The notes below the pieces were generated by a model, which was not told where the DNA came from, searched no databases, and saw only the letters and a list, made by a program, of their open reading frames with translations. The translations under genes were made by a program, and so were the position numbers. A stretch of DNA of 64,000 nucleotides, from the NCBI GenBank assembly GCA_016840165.1, contig JAEOSU010000067.1:35400-99399 (forward strand). The letters run 5' to 3'. Origin of the DNA: Promethearchaeota archaeon. Lineage in GTDB: Archaea > Asgardarchaeota > Lokiarchaeia > Sigyniarchaeales > SOKP01. Below are positions 52,701 to 54,288 of this stretch, in pieces. Position 1 is the stretch's first letter. Every line of letters starts with the position of its first letter.

Positions 52701-54288
52701 AAAACATTAAAGGCATGAACACGAGAAAGATAGATATAAAAGGCACTTTTCGTAAGTGCTTATCTTTACTATCACTGTTGTTTCTGTCTTTTTTCGTAAA
52801 AATTAACGTCAAAATAATTATTATGAGTACCCCAATTAATAAATTCTGAGGAGAAAAGAAGAAATAATAGAGATAAATAAAAGAAGCTACAATTAGAGCA
52901 GTTAAAAGAAGGCCAACTTTATAATGATGATAATAGAATGAGGTATCTCCTCTTAACGATCTAATTAGTGGAGTAGCAATGCAAATTAAAGCTATGAATC
53001 CAGCGATTGTAAAGAATAAGGTGAAATTTAAAAGATAATTTTTAACTGCATAATCGATATCATTGATGTAGAATGCAGCAGCAAGAAAACAGATGCAAAT
53101 AAGAATTAATGTGCGCTTAGAATTCTTAATTTTTTCAAATGCAATTTTAACTTTTCTAGAAACTCTGATTATACCAATTTTTTCAACAAAATTACAACAT
53201 TTTTTCTTAAAGAATGATATTCGCCTACCGCACCATTCCAGCACACCATACTTATAAACTAACCATGAAAGTAGGATAAGCCCTGGTATGATAAATAACA
53301 TAAGTTTCAATCTCTTTATTGATAAAAGAAACAAACTACTCCCAAGGATACTTAAAATGCTTATAGCGGTGAAAATTAAACGGGAATTAGTTGAAATTTC
53401 CTTTATTATAGCATGTTTAACAATAAAAAATTCATAATATACTAGATCTAATAAGATTACTAAAACAATGAAGATATCAGGCATAGAGAGAAATATAAAC
53501 GCTCGATATAGGAATGTATATAAAAGCACGACACCAGAAATTACACCATATTTAATTATCTTGGATAGAGTAGAAAAGATCTTCCGTGCTCGTTTTGAGA
53601 GGTATAGTACATACTCTTCACAATACCTTAGCTTCTTTATAACGTTGTAATAATACAGGGGTCCTTTAAACCCACAATATATTAATGATACAAAAAAGAG
53701 TGGAATCAAGACAAGAATGGATTCCTTTAATGGACTTCCATAAAATAGAAGGATTGAAGCCCCTAAAATAAACGGAAATGAGACTATTAATAGGAATAAG
53801 AGATAATGAGAAAATAACGAAAAGGAGTGCTTAAAATTCTGTGCTTTTAAGGATACCGTAGGTTGAGGAATTTTATTAAGTTGCCTATGCAAAAGCTTTT
53901 TTGACTCCCTATAAATGGCTAGAGAAGGAGTCAATAGTGAGTAGTGCCTGATGCTAATTTCTTCTTGAACTTGAATCTCATCATTTGATGGTATATCAAA
54001 AGGAGCTACACTTGTATTATAATCTGCCTCCAACTTCTTCAAGTAATCGGTTTTAGTAACTTTATGCTGTTTTTTCCTATATCGAGATGATCTTTTCTTG
54101 AGATCGAGAATAAATTCCTCTTGTCCAGGTGTCAAACGGATGTCTATGCGTTCTGTGAGCAAAATATCTTTAAATTTTTGGATCTCCTTCTTATTTCGAA
54201 ATACATTTTCAGTTATTCCATATTTTTTTAATCCAGCGTAAAAAATCGTATCAAAATAATATTTTTCTAAAATAATTATCTTACTCAT
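15646..54288 (-). CDS. Giant 12,880-residue membrane-anchored surface protein with C-terminal GIY-YIG nuclease domain
   Basis: A single open frame of 38,643 bp in AT-rich DNA. Residues 1-157 are charged and cytoplasmic-looking. About 11 membrane helices span 158-541. Residues about 545-11,550 are beta-rich and threonine/serine/asparagine/tyrosine-rich, with many N-x-S/T sites: four tandem 80-residue repeats at 900-1236, LamG-like domains near 1240-1412, 6580-6786 and 7773-7968, four related concanavalin-like modules, Ig-like domains near 2080-2280, VCBS-like segments near 2950-3010 and calcium loops DxDxDG near 11,000. Hydrophobic segments recur near 11,567-11,607, 12,000-12,046 and 12,166-12,196. 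The GIY-YIG domain is at 12,505-12,645, then a helical tail. The start ATG follows GGTGG at good spacing. A surface adhesin or delivered effector is inferred; no close relative is recognised. Confidence 0.9.
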   Translation of the reverse strand: MSKIIILEKYYFDTIFYAGLKKYGITENVFRNKKEIQKFKDILLTERIDIRLTPGQEEFILDLKKRSSRYRKKQHKVTKTDYLKKLEADYNTSVAPFDIPSNDEIQVQEEISIRHYSLLTPSLAIYRESKKLLHRQLNKIPQPTVSLKAQNFKHSFSLFSHYLLFLLIVSFPFILGASILLFYGSPLKESILVLIPLFFVSLIYCGFKGPLYYYNVIKKLRYCEEYVLYLSKRARKIFSTLSKIIKYGVISGVVLLYTFLYRAFIFLSMPDIFIVLVILLDLVYYEFFIVKHAIIKEISTNSRLIFTAISILSILGSSLFLLSIKRLKLMLFIIPGLILLSWLVYKYGVLEWCGRRISFFKKKCCNFVEKIGIIRVSRKVKIAFEKIKNSKRTLILICICFLAAAFYINDIDYAVKNYLLNFTLFFTIAGFIALICIATPLIRSLRGDTSFYYHHYKVGLLLTALIVASFIYLYYFFFSPQNLLIGVLIIIILTLIFTKKDRNNSDSKDKHLRKVPFISIFLVFMPLMFSVNSLLIINPLDYEFAQVPNAERVENSVDLDSLEYSYSLEDIEGFTINDKFVVRSIISPSFGVASKVRVRLIPLNVTTVEGYRLQKHYDFSSKYINGPKRKYNLFTHIPLDEHDLLPGIYEARVFYHELTGFGPRTSSPQIYQVELEKDNLKILPTNPFSEPLQYGYEYGAVYTFEYETNNSMYWTTIFDGKLVNSLNEAVQADNLSLYIEQNDYYQWIANVSTDEEGNFYYNHTIYGWLEQNALAKIENDGNELYNPLFHEEYAGMEEDIHGRRFFYDENRDGIPDWPYSLWDLLNLLQTSSQSEPSQALAFMAEFDENSGTVTYDMINNLEGSLEGGTSWTVGKRKYGLEFDGEGTITSVSSGFVKSVEHKEITLGSGTTSGYATLSKNQTISNCVPFASIKLSTTGDDWDENMVDLYFESSPSTRIVAERGERGGSVVISVYIVEFDGSNVEVQSGSFSMGTSTTDDITIDQIDTSKAVPLSYWKITGNDDDWDCAMVTTDFAGSTTVHMERDQGTGSVSGHYYVFEAQNSEFTVQKAEMSMTTSDDYDTASISPVDMSKSFIIASYECDVSNDDPEEGALDIWLNSETQVRAERRPEANSYAVPTINVFVITFNSGGSSVVQRNSFTWANADTSNQTSISQVDLDAAMIKGGTMYGIMKCDGTGGNDPKSAFIQYEFDGSTTVKGERYTSSEDGTGHWEVVEWELTGETQNYENFDYVDFNDILDDPLGTADSEFVVTAWIYPTSFKANESDNGIKNVFVSKTGILEIGINESGYLQVYINTNSVETNATYGYPGAISLNTWTYIAVRYNNSNVDVLIGDTWCSTAHETDEPWDGGGNLKEGSDFMMGAEITSYSCFTGKLDDISVFNQSISNAEIESHQGGPVLIIEAIVTKEDGMGGWTPISLGEKIDGYLNFQLNSTGKPIDILKLYLSTEAPDLQNPTPNEWHLLASYNYDSNLYSYVINSWDLPDNESWYFICRAEDDIGTILYDSYNKYFKIEHFNDLINFTYLDNAGKISSNSHIGVNPVEDCEWHISSLDVYINYSDDIDFLTSANYTDLSAHYWLIYLDSLSEWVSTKGLNPGEYTINFIIEANLTYGSGFPNYYMNYTLENTILDIKGPAMTLLTGSPYTFTLGSTYDIVENNILTMAVESTDSDFAYVDLDYKYTTPSTSNWIRYGTFYANNNSLATIVFDIINLRDDNITIRFTGHDDLQNSKVLYESNYWFIKDFNNHLEFVVEGLDSSVLYGLNEDDMIELELKVLPFDNDITKAVVSTNYESFTLQTVSSEQDHIYFEDNGGEDIKLNSTFYNIFGSEFASIPVEVRLYQGTTLITSKQVLITVITTTFCDIVQINNVTVDITNDTNNIWMSFLNQTDAYNNTHGIPFIANNQPPVLKVYNSLGELVQVIYLSAYLDTNSSEVYDTGTIEILDNKFTVSLPSPQSGELCSIEEVIVNGTSYPFSYFVDTTDEELLIILLSPKSLDGTYRASAPIEIKYGISTTLRTENHFVGNFNFTLLSQNNYTFIGEFYDISGAISTFTLNETFSIDYQGPVIYKQFSNDFAINPETGSISFIISDFSGVSDYWFNTTISGYWVVSGDVYTFFFNDTSISEGLKYITFTCNDTLGSESSLQFTLILDKTAPVFSNVDTDQIYGNDLFTINATISESSEYTLSLEIIHISSGSIVTNFEYSIIEVTEDEWQILIDTLTLQNGYYDITLIAMDSAGNSNTYTIEDAYFDNMYPIIDEFVESIYVDGESIYNTTITDTLYLNEEEYLTISAFDTLYDNFDWSTIDQTLADQFGIENITMYYTYPLAWYNISIAGTLDYETLTYEITGYGNPINTTVQNIKSIQSLSIGDYIIDKFTILLDGTSLLLQINEQYRYALSSQLTDEIYAQFYEITNDDEITLSFNSNSELWEIKSTGRNYFNITDYLNLSEGDEILFWFEVIDGFGNKLISHKYTGIYDNIINKTDEYSLFNWYLGTNSTGAGIIVFGSDEFEYSTTQIDTSSIAHTFNGEEDVSRIYIYGSANESAWELVGRAYFSGEEDLWKYYWDGDLLESLNELPPENYFLKLLIFDKAGNYLDYDGQYCGAYSFTNEEDGTVPSEWYDTLGTGGTSYIIENLGEHKKVLELHDWSSSHRATIENSFADKSYGNVEFWIRTTNVAKRTYIRFQQVGGNDGFYIILGYGGYLRDAKTSANIENEASEDFTFVSNKWYHFRLDFECSDSEYEGLDQYKWVGYIDGVKTKVYSFYNNYNYIDEFHFSTSTVDSSYYSYFDAVGYSWDTGYNIGENTNEFAYNPIKTYDYTQIELLTDLVFGEIFEYNATALSNEQDISGFIENYFGSVNVWDVVSEYYNPLENSWIPMATNSATIHTNGSYNIIWDISKDQAFMNSMYNFSYEYLPMKIYSPASNDLWGSWGIFSDTGEWCPIIISEIGSNLDISVFNFSDTSGWYLEPTLSTETIIPSLNGQMFKLFDIHRDGKWEILRVTPAQIDIIYYESGSWTIKTNITSLSGYEYFDFDITYDGSSSNTIMVITQQDTSEDLSLWVYNFALDYSLLKYVERDCPLNFVPTAIKIINDFSLNNRRAVLIGGLMSGAYYSQLIEYDIDLNIKNIIVDAILGKITIIEYDQFDGVDSIVLGIERIAIGKMDAIVALRRSTGTDEWVEFELSGFDDVRFEILDFLTIHENYINTLIIASKSGLFKTKISHNIDKNAITSPICYTIKTFKKQELSPIYYPAINNTMIKTPLYRIQKISYRTDSGQWYELSSTLYRNSRDEIRLDLLSVWSILTHVKVAYSFESFVSRRRTTIDPSFDKYGGTSDTQSVSVSSTFFEDSSLPLLWLNSGTSLYTNPNWIALPNSMTYQYAPVISGLGTQVAYPNIKMGWNNDWGPEYITMPELENSLIYYGDKYDSGELAQYLNSKDDYYGEDKFGGKFENNYIDGVWISNPYMSDTYNFTQMYYSDIHSAGSGGPYNYYDPGGGLAQYVFVRNTITNMTGEYSTTQVPEIYSSGDLPAGTITKYLTDINELYDPILGYLGSHSGAYSDTHHNNDDKYMTLESSSGIYWADLIADTYSGENYYLSCDFNAPSGINSWLRINGDTFATGDIYGDIFLNRVLIEGVNSIEYKALNPYPGEFDVTLDWFRLEKVVDGDPAINPYPTTEELGAALVNWSQYITVSRGDIGNFGVVGTFKLPIVTKENLESIHIMFDASVIADSFDNGNLPLSIQIYNFNTKDYESLPMAPLGGTNTYDSAELLLDFWDWHPTDSPNPADDKFRPGWSTSGINAVNTISYGDTFPNTLDGNGNIIFDNAVKNGGSFLKNTDSGREMNTLYSDHYKYLSYDDTSYNANKFYLESIVIDPNVFYTHSSDFPNYLSSTSFTGPKDFFGNYINDNHEFKIRVLTTKESAQLSTPYLCIGDFNTYTYTNTSYLNYDDFESNAINNTHVSQSIDVTNNGVYLKGYSGFNLKEPSEGVKFRDTFGDTVWAFSYEQGATIPFSESLAYSAVVRSLYPNNHYTPSTLTAYLENAATEYNSFTSYIVTGTHSSGDVVDTHDNDGVCYKIDSAPSGTLYKTKVKYRFPLLTKSWDLYYDFSTTKNVDMYIMIGDSSGPSGSSLVSKLSASSFSGSVRIDNHDPDNDYIWIETYGFSSHRVYMDWLEAVYCIQEYETFLKTPSIPYLGYADSDSWELEVSKIDQWGAQSTLSLYSTQYFDNSLTWNNRPPTTGFISSKSPPFGSTFVFDLGSVISQQNSHFKIDVSSIEGGVDFSNPILNYELKKSHQAGGMLYMQTDYVSGELLTLKSPIYDDVVDVTSNDEFVIECKAKTDDQITFSLYNGDWVTPVHEFELIPQGNSDFTDQIITLGHSEDLKFDRLKLSGTLEVKEYFLLHAISVIEGVMIVDTKLSEYQFDDQFTSLNLIDGIATTSVNYAHHEDDQFYTINSQEISNEDHRITVDFEFPLDNVDINSISCIKIELVGFGSGISLDNNYYKIKNFKLGPYEELSYEIEDGTLIFTISEDQFEKLFDTYDNKYKIAFRIEIQDDSSFSINIDKLCVFTYQEWTAEHDLYRAVFIFERLTGGQEGDTITVGVNDDIYLEIAYNDGDLYDPGYNNIISFNYDFNTQKWSAFVNENFTNGIPSPDQLDTDPVMKPRIESRFASDSHGIIIKLIESHYYTRVRDEIDFEKYKSLILSYKNKYSHVDEIKFDSISSIVTPENEFTQICADIDIIYSFHDEMDKYHNYNIFNYKLLPTFTKENSDDLESLEHDEIGFIIESAPSNVGSPIYPNGHYGSSYSYTGGVGDLTSVNEDYFYARSTGQEYHDNPHIYDNYKTQNVNGAPNDVECYRNGNKQFFDKTGENVKLTKNEIPSEPPEWSITDNLYRETDRESSGDGYSYEIYDYYRFNCDDWASSANINRHFNMELTYYRPPSDEFGTCEIYFYNYLEELWVKKWNAPIIGEEVSWRWHIPSYYFSDLDYVSVCVYSWAWDVDGKTGLYMDIDKIYVELDKEVLPLSEIGFGFGSWLNSANDFYVRFNAGFEDSLGNSNGKFLINGVTEEETGDGGWDYWYGDNYFYADISSIKFLIAALDASYPQGHRWTIDWLELKCLNEAKFVSVKNSEAIELGSSYSHVYNRSSYIDSGFHDDPYFGKNSIQFTLKNTITTPAFARESGDVFADLELSDLDLDFEVYPSQSQCGTSFALEHQDIEGHNQTKYPPSVLGDYSEYSTSRFRNSAMDDIQIPLITPIELNFEDIDMDEFERAELELALDLDVDLRNRINDSAWSLRYRLLFYNYTSGVWEDFKGILRAENQGYSRDVWNPSIPSHTNFFNYLMNVSANTFIPIYNDNNIKIKNPMRIMDLDNHTIQDGLMKLAFISYILPSNYSIEKDNPDNYFVYERADPKIPIEINQTVTILDSVLIGESREIMYPEASLTTTLELNEDFRANLSMIDNLGEIIGVKGKFVDQNAIPYEYPIQYYWITSENELAFNSPMKYLFTNVIIEYIPQAELNYNSTDGNWYLPDYFVDDYYNFTKPFFVTALWVNETYYGTYIHPDVDVGYSIVSTSYGTYVDFYDTIHPDSTVKGAVHFGKVNDTNFLRISKDDELLYQYNILDNASDYLGGTLDLEINIGFTDVIYSELTQVSCEDYYLSVTLYQADSTSSANATLIGTTKVDLNKKLMGFHYYSLAIDLNNFDFVSNGKTILAETITREKNFDLLIKIESSAYNCFVDGNLFKGVYAHELLTASLEIETLDSHLTFNGTPVTMPYIPIEQEDVPLSKIDMGEYVFDSTSLLYDFEFTVNEIRTHSNNLTENIDYIFDPIEKSITLIGSYRDYSGQLFGDIIYKAFEWTPEHIAALEPVTLTFQGDYITNITKFMELVVQYDAIPGYDMEKIDKTTGRLVLADEEKGSHLLKIHMWNFVENKWDEVSFVCYDDYTGTNTFSYVADRNFVMFEDYFNKTSSQEFEAKVIFAFEEDIGECFIAKTGFSITSIGANLFYNTPHTEHFINPKIEFDIDLTDYYENDEIYLEEISLELDYEGVIEFDDAFVYSQYALIQELYNFYLRNEFLDFESFALKYNSITISREEVNRLILHDIENDKYYIRAKLEYDWNCILQMNLGSKSKLEVLATLNLNKYDLTVAYTSFETTRISATEITIPFEMQPIYAPNYIQDDNSIHMLSNDDKLDIGIFGGFLRDSDTRQRLMLRQRLYYNFTYTQLGWYNILLDQEYTDAILRFVVPIGELETPTTYITNSTYFAFSADNEVTSVELYYNVGSGDVKVGDMVQNSGIQTRFEYMWDDVKGDTGASTNDIIEVMCNVTDVLGNNGKYRYNLTADFDAPQPLISLGALDYPATYSFENEEDGTSGANIEFVDFNGLGTCIVENELDDHKKVLKLYDTVDWQSMSHNFASSQESGTIEFWIRLGETDTYHRIILYSGATIFTYIIWRNDGWLRYHDGDWHNIVQYNADQWYHIRIDFECGTGGYEGLAADTFYIYVDGYKYGAYGTTNPTADLDKFYYDSKSRATTYLDAIGFSWDQKYNIEANKFGYANPLTQIEFTSNELILNETAWWKFDETSGYTASDSIGNNNGILDSNMTDDDWISGKFGNALDFDGDYDQVDMMDYNLPNGGYTMVCWFKTTRDHLAWICGEGGSGESVATNINMMLIKDTDEIEFWTETGYGTNHIYPFTITGATDDGQWHFLAAVVDFGNVTMWFDDQKFTTSIINSDTTANNFHVANYRILASPDSNRFLGQIDDVRVYEFLLSDDEVSWLYNSGEESSIKEQYRIIDLTTGAVSDWVNFDPKLIERLCDLGELPSYFTIEYKVADAAGNENITSLENVLLSMQALPAPTDMFSFETEQGVYYGTYDFRDDQDDSFPSDWIDYSDTDCSISVFSELGGHKKVVKMYDNKIDERFLMRNYFSSAQSSGSVEFWARGDSSVTYDYLYLDLRGTSRTCQAYLKLSNHYLYVYDGGWNTFYHASITKDKWFHLKVVFDKSANTMNWYIDGAHIGTTNFEHSVDIEYIQIFSADWTSNADFSWYVDAISYSWDSTSHDGLGYEVGRNINPYDIEPLLKINFHPSASFNTHIKITDEIDGYKNVIELYDNSALYSSSINNYFSSQSTGIAEFWFRVDDISGSDNKIFGSFRDAGGTSGPYWRAYNGLLEWNDGTYHTIQSISANVWYHLIFEFDCGTDTFDMWVDGVIKVDNGNFANDLSSVTNFNMYTHSSQAFEDFHAYIDDIVYSWAPIPEVGSVSWDDNTIDLNSNEVSERTISFKDHGQFGHIPSIDAFINGFFYGTAYLDAGYYSLSFGTENSKDTLIGYSNSLLSSEIYSNINPMNHISWEVRKDDYFAAVKHVLVDDNIVIINPVAQEEVRTLELEHLYDRGFGLSDFAMIKQVYYINTTSDNSTNLEYGLDYIFDEDGFVEFPEYSRIHELYENSTEVQDSLIYFEYYASQFKDILNLSNADGFFLNFTMPATYYYHTTIQKLVISFNDLEGNSFPIIYYDLDLREYFLENVKSQYEVDIFGLGEMMAIPLYISLNDIALSNPYKQFDLRLLESITFTVSDSERWPGSFMREVENYTVLDLPYQRVGILDLSLYNLISDSIEADEDGFVESTIIFRAPEYYDFYAESTFKIRRLNIEFTDVKIFVYNEEVSEGGVVDVEYSDFIELNYRYSNSLAPVLLNDLLELPITMINSSSGEILGFSVANWITKIDRDSLSGYLSKYYYSRFQVPKILGEYNISFGSSGTPIHNIIFGEFQETAWWNLGNGDIAYDYIGDNDGEIYGASLADGKIGKSLYFDGVNDYVTTDLDMTSIWNAGDPIHISVWIKSSSTSGMVIAGTPGGGPDIMVQMYTNGQIRVRLYGGTIAASDSGAYNDNEWHLVDFGCDGIIPYFYIDSVPQSVAPTIGTYNRETSLMFGARKTPAQDFYNGYIDDVRVFTKALTDNEIEWIYNDGEGRPEPLVNKFKFILNVTQESLFETEPIYLPANSYELEYGQSFLLEGCIRDNDEYVIEDEVYEYRYQEAEDGETVHHLKIVSPLDDPDFLDREEFAIYYIDKNLTTNPLYSSLNGRFFKDREILQYSEDPFISYVDNAYIVNIFWDANSLKFIDYDTVLLISYKVQKGRPISPMSYSSKDAYGNDVYSNLIEIPFAKYDMLAKDWIAEDNFTERFVIDKNLLYEDIESSGATIQGSQFYDERFIQTGIITLESIYVNWSSADSFELLNESEYSWNINSNGELIVSGLPYNSGDVFRVLYYGLHPVSLIHSINTSISSVEYIKIVNNTGYEYEFQFGTDYCVSADGYSIYFKDLYNSILSSGNFTIYDRFEIKYHAPLSRLVDLSQNLLLMLQDQNGNNIPIDTVPIDNLGFFEYEQSLELDSPLSLPFGGGKKLVHMALTYLPTSVFNKSSDNSIPIDYEDQNGNKIYPYKESNKWVKPFTVITIPKKIKLEMVEDPSQSMVINQKFYEEREYIYNFNPMEKLEEGEEYTKVMIDTLVKENYTFSFKLSTFEDKPINGSVVWLHIGLMPKSETKFFNDRAILEEYGVYPYFESLGTEDVTFRGPGGGTDLANKMYGRPLIYEIKHDYSNYSAYGPYIWTYGITDETGEVSFDISFDHDFLTDFFEIWGSISRENRQLQISDIEDCVLYIRAFNTYVEDWDEMAIDSPYEYVSSKDGIVFNGTAQVPAYDITQSVLQDSTYVEGLIHLHKKDIALGINDYYAYNLPDDDIDETYDPLTLHLHVTEAKPIPSTTVPSVEYLSKVHTNSELEPLPLNILNDSDYRYYAYIEFITPSGNIVETLYKEIHKAYDSGTITVDNETIVDLCEKLGPGISTIRVHVVESDFYKASPVVAVPLEIRPANWIKFGEKNTHIELIDPFVSAWGEAYNSDKEMPFESNYPFLIGSVWVEPYFNSSGGEESVQDYIDINLDCTIYNEDGTTSTFPLRNDIMLRPGNHDGLMTFTIGLGPEDAFLMGLQCDLNLSFSIDFNRDQIFKDERDVEIYLLDLRLEKNPSSNDPNTIWSIYVDGFTSGAITVAIEDAVSTGDSVRYLGGIQNGQTYGQEIAFLFSNDTLEYGIDADSELLLLNALTEISVLEVIGIKEGDEYEFEQTTDWTAPYYPSGILSNDSVIRFTGANVPDEGTEFSVIYKLKFDFGSNNYGIITLGYTNEYNESSIELRLPAGFLPESDNSYSPMFTRFVQDCDGTTADYTLDYGKQNAVPSDFIIYNEHELEILNNDNPIVKAIVGNHLKITLDQITPPISPFTVIYGVKSQYTLGYGFQKYNKSYSDSVRLINNTDSTSKLLDESSNEIYPLTLEDSALYISLDNSNEKTILKLLNVPLLYAPEINLTFILDHALLDLIQTYGDDFNDLTIEFKYTTNDGFYEYYSDPKVVPLNYTEIQPDIVANSYVIGYNKDLQAIYDMVGTDSVDIEITIHQVGSSDNYIPYVILEQFDYISDEHLVENYDRMPLDKYGNFDIKAAVNTPHYYQIFSRPLVDCIYGKSPFNLIDSSKVTVALKDLPNVTLVSVDSDGVNYAFDYIGWKQTLPVNSENFYMIPNLGMFIDTYDIDEPLYQDGYVDLYYGSGTSIRGEEEYINTIYMDYESSSIPDYRSSISGNEPTSWEDTFNFADKFLTTDIITVSGQVFYHQLFDLDIDINSSSVMENIFPNYGKIINFGLQLIEDIDVAEIRAVGMPYSYALSVQGFPVGNYKEDYCNLISEGYSGSFTPSEDILEIDTDFALEYDENGTAYILFFKAVGELSSYTDDENKIMIDYWINHEFINSYDYYIHEDPEDPYISQIEWDYNYTDRDTYHLHPDFSDETSFTIEYTALEWEIFNSTYIKDGEDLFTFQPEEFYNISILYTGESSTDEFSIQYIVPEGQYKEDYILFPTIYTLAQKGEDEETIEVFEIANEESKSYLSQNTPDSYEYTINFDNIEAYIKTTYGSEYQLVENSYLYVLAQYNSTLLKYEMGHTPFNYKYLGDQHDAYQIALYIDDQFIAYSNESLFNDYVLKIENEYIYFNDKSEGQSGYIEPKSAIKLSYKFKLQPGLLDRKHFLIVTYPWSNIFDTPYDPLVSDNPQIDYREEYRKLSGGSIITPFEYSLSIENKYTLYLSYRLNVRDYYENKFEIKSQYFSSSKNGYVYELMSEELDNYIDVLEVNGENSINIYYYDRFGKMRFLDPIHYEYLSATREIIIKNDENVLVLPNGLMEFYVSFVSESNDKEFASYRFTYNPAEPITDTLDMPYWDVIGESGVDVIPNLDAFYFINEEDSTIATTVCHASQIAAYLEQGDELEFNLEGEIGDFDGGLINEIHNGTYLALYIDTNIRNIESVDHLTIKLYDNSGLMSAFTQTLSREELLMYDYNIKIELPTSSNTLKKIRLIPTFRTDKEYNGDNIQGIARFQTAQWNSESVSPLNSGKEYFHVKLDYALKTGLDELAYIFNDRLEYLEFPEGKSLTYTKEEDVYTLHIPTTYIHPDTKEVMSFIEDQVIAIRYNSPIKKGIAVGIGKLYFENKGYNYASHSDLPKAEILLVEASSDTAYSDFTADYYYQTPLQLTPFDTEHNGRYKAVKIELDLTSLYESTQSDVLNFTHLLFTMPDPSYELTISEIILLEDSFEGTTQAGNIDSRVWQYSEVEMFTASATPEDDSYQLALDEIPLFYPNSEWLDYLNIYDEDGNYYTAGITGNDHQLHFESATNTFTWNPDFNQFPEYFGMEFQEPLIIEPNKTLYFEYVINTSWAQPILIEVENIDLDSIRVIYDYNYLLKPEYYEWYGQQFSMDHSYENIAYSFKNETEYKVVQYYYESFSVYTSVSEYTHTYDIGDLSFEDDFVNVSVYKVIGLNATFSSTTLTDNSDFTVAFNAITGQLTITDLNSGDGLLDAFDQITAILNFSYGPISSFTEIYLLDEFNQTYLTDVKETFYNYVDIDYNYISKSGIPLLAESAATITSEYTSFKSSKYCRNPDMRDNDKLIGYGLELYDNFELYKDESSIIYVADIDMDGEPDYKHTIDVDRDGKIDIIRYGIDDPEGSGEIYWHTVIQDFESSEITIQQQVDEQRHTEWFDINDRIFASYDFNVDKLIEIVLTLPLLALHISKMILPDVDYWAKKSTQQMVTKEEYSKTSFYSVKVDNDRDGYPDSQMNFERTTVDIYYEVKEVRKTILAAKKQDIFTFIAEYVDKSIESLFTGSYENPVFNEDLTEEVLNSGDFSSCNGYTQDNAPTLRATYRKFKQSITTTYVDTFEQSAITVIEFDDEGGIEEQRVYIDEFKDHEVNVADNFFSELAQEHAITDIETGQEVSVLFDPDLPFTDPANISWSSPTWGSDHIPVKYDSLQVVGEDYAYSVNAFDEKIILRIPNRFSLYNDYGKISKSNVVDDGWVEFEVEGVLITPPDGQVYYTSDIDSFIDRTAKTSGSYFYVDSDSNGFYETVYVVSDICGTSATGIPEYDVITIGYNYDGIHDFAPYERLDKSVEITSTFNRLAGESTMFGSDWVYKFDKLQYVELLWDEESVWDDYKPKDQIFEIYKLTEQSSKNPKFSTLFYEVRHKTYSQAWEQYKKQLVGDIAEQVFMSVTASTLSAAVTALTAGIGALTGLNALTYFTVYTLMTKFFIDMDLHEAESRTRSETFYPVSSEVRDPVSLNEKSLGDRVLGDTMAAALIGHPGGYYTTVSGGEPGNRYNAEVLVSPPNPARLLDSFGGFLDLLWENFESMGESDPDAFWALDFDDMNLDYFLLTSELPSFNQKSHYTYKNTDSITSIYNWYYANTLGNLERKVGIVSDGHLDAIRATCIDGRPQYEFINSTNYEAILPQSVLFRPIVLSQSRFDEIDPEPGHLVITTECSYDEEYSINTEGINAYSLNDIETKAGYRSKIPINDRGFEYPIRYISIDVIRDHPSEGINYLAQDLVVDEAQFAIDSGNLYFTIPLETIIINQYSSFYNALQQTDAQTSVYYNVHIVFDVFVNDTKAENYKLALAQATYYTIMDYFNQYTYAETTAQMISEIAYTETMTFWSTLISAPLILLGSWTIMSTSGMMAQAGVHSVKALIGKSVLQLVTSPIQEVFEEIIKDGFIEAFAENIADLAGLSEDAGFWLSSLGTSYREVKGALGELALGGFSELKQGIATVRALKAGDPSAYIDLRQRIQQDLQQQREAEQKRLDSMTTMERLIKSGFFKGLLMIMPGIFFGSFDFFALMGLNKMIKSTVAVAPQAYGKRKSIQQANRKADIQNMFKDQQDVLDSTVLSNMLQEQAKKPAEIDGESLRDLFRGKQDIEIDNPPLTISFPSINSDPKTEQKVDLFNKFKEIVLGKNAESIGYDIQSFQMQFYKEEASEENVLVEQKVSDDIVKTDIVHVDNFEGLFPEYDKDRINYIHAKLFDPNYDQNKPEKVLDQIIYRSELILEAREVLKSTRYHGLDIIINEQMNWEVMAILQDKFNKDEDWTQLERVIADVASFYMGGRGPPHKPQSDLVTGESIIPPRAKRIISHECGGNPQHTQRFLLNVWKGQRLGDDYVFGMIYKWKNKETGKFYVGRTQRVKGTPYCRPFSSMSVRFEEELDTALSTRKVELKKKYNEFYLDIRNIYDSAGRGQAGMDAIRESMELEIVEIQLLGRNFKSDTYLIKVLEDWWIEEFRRLGEDLYNVKGGLTGRTAKYETTGYSQRDLDGKITFLFSHGFIGHEIGDYIGISQAKSPGVLTRVLWRAVGMSTVAARVYYPGKRMFELMDDGIFEFDELASNFRGMDPNRVMRTLSSEYFPMGNEYLKGFLTAKYFREFDFDKNLVPQEFEKYLKDLGISVQSYYTWFRKRESLYEHWQRKDIIPLLRFYATFVIKNFDNKYEFLQHLGLSDRLNSLSAWELKNLFVDLLGYDFDIAKDIYSDYYFGRLQIVVSV
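32500..35190 (-). other. Cluster of concanavalin/LamG-like modules within the giant protein
   Basis: Three copies of one about 200-residue module lie here (starting near 35190, 33660 and 33000), with a LamG domain between the first two (33930-34550). A fourth copy lies far away at about 45815-46435. Each copy has a HKKVLxLxD-type strand, a GxxEFWxR strand, a KWYHxRxxF strand and, in three, an ending close to DAxxxSWD. These are beta-sandwich folds often used to bind glycans or other surface ligands. The LamG copy has the usual WWKFDE...FDGxxDxV...DDVRVY layout, and another LamG domain lies at 30385-30970. Confidence 0.7.
50581..51585 (-). repeat. Four tandem about 80-residue beta repeats in the giant protein
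   Basis: Residues 903-1236 of the giant protein fall into four units that share I-x2-VD-x-SK (or ID-x-SK), a run of aspartates (DDWD), F-x-GSTTV-x2-ER and a closing VFE/VVEW strand with VQ. The units have diverged in sequence (roughly a third of positions kept by eye). The pattern resembles repeat units in tail-fibre and archaeal surface proteins, from memory. It sits right after the DENRDGIPDW calcium-type loop and before the first LamG domain. Confidence 0.7.

Noticed and set aside
16000..54000. Many 60-140-codon frames on both strands inside the giant gene
   Set aside because: They are shadows of one continuous coding frame with clear domain matches; none has its own recognisable motif.
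15646..54288. The giant gene as a non-ribosomal peptide or polyketide synthase
   Set aside because: No condensation, adenylation, ketosynthase or carrier-domain motif is present; the modules are beta-rich surface types.
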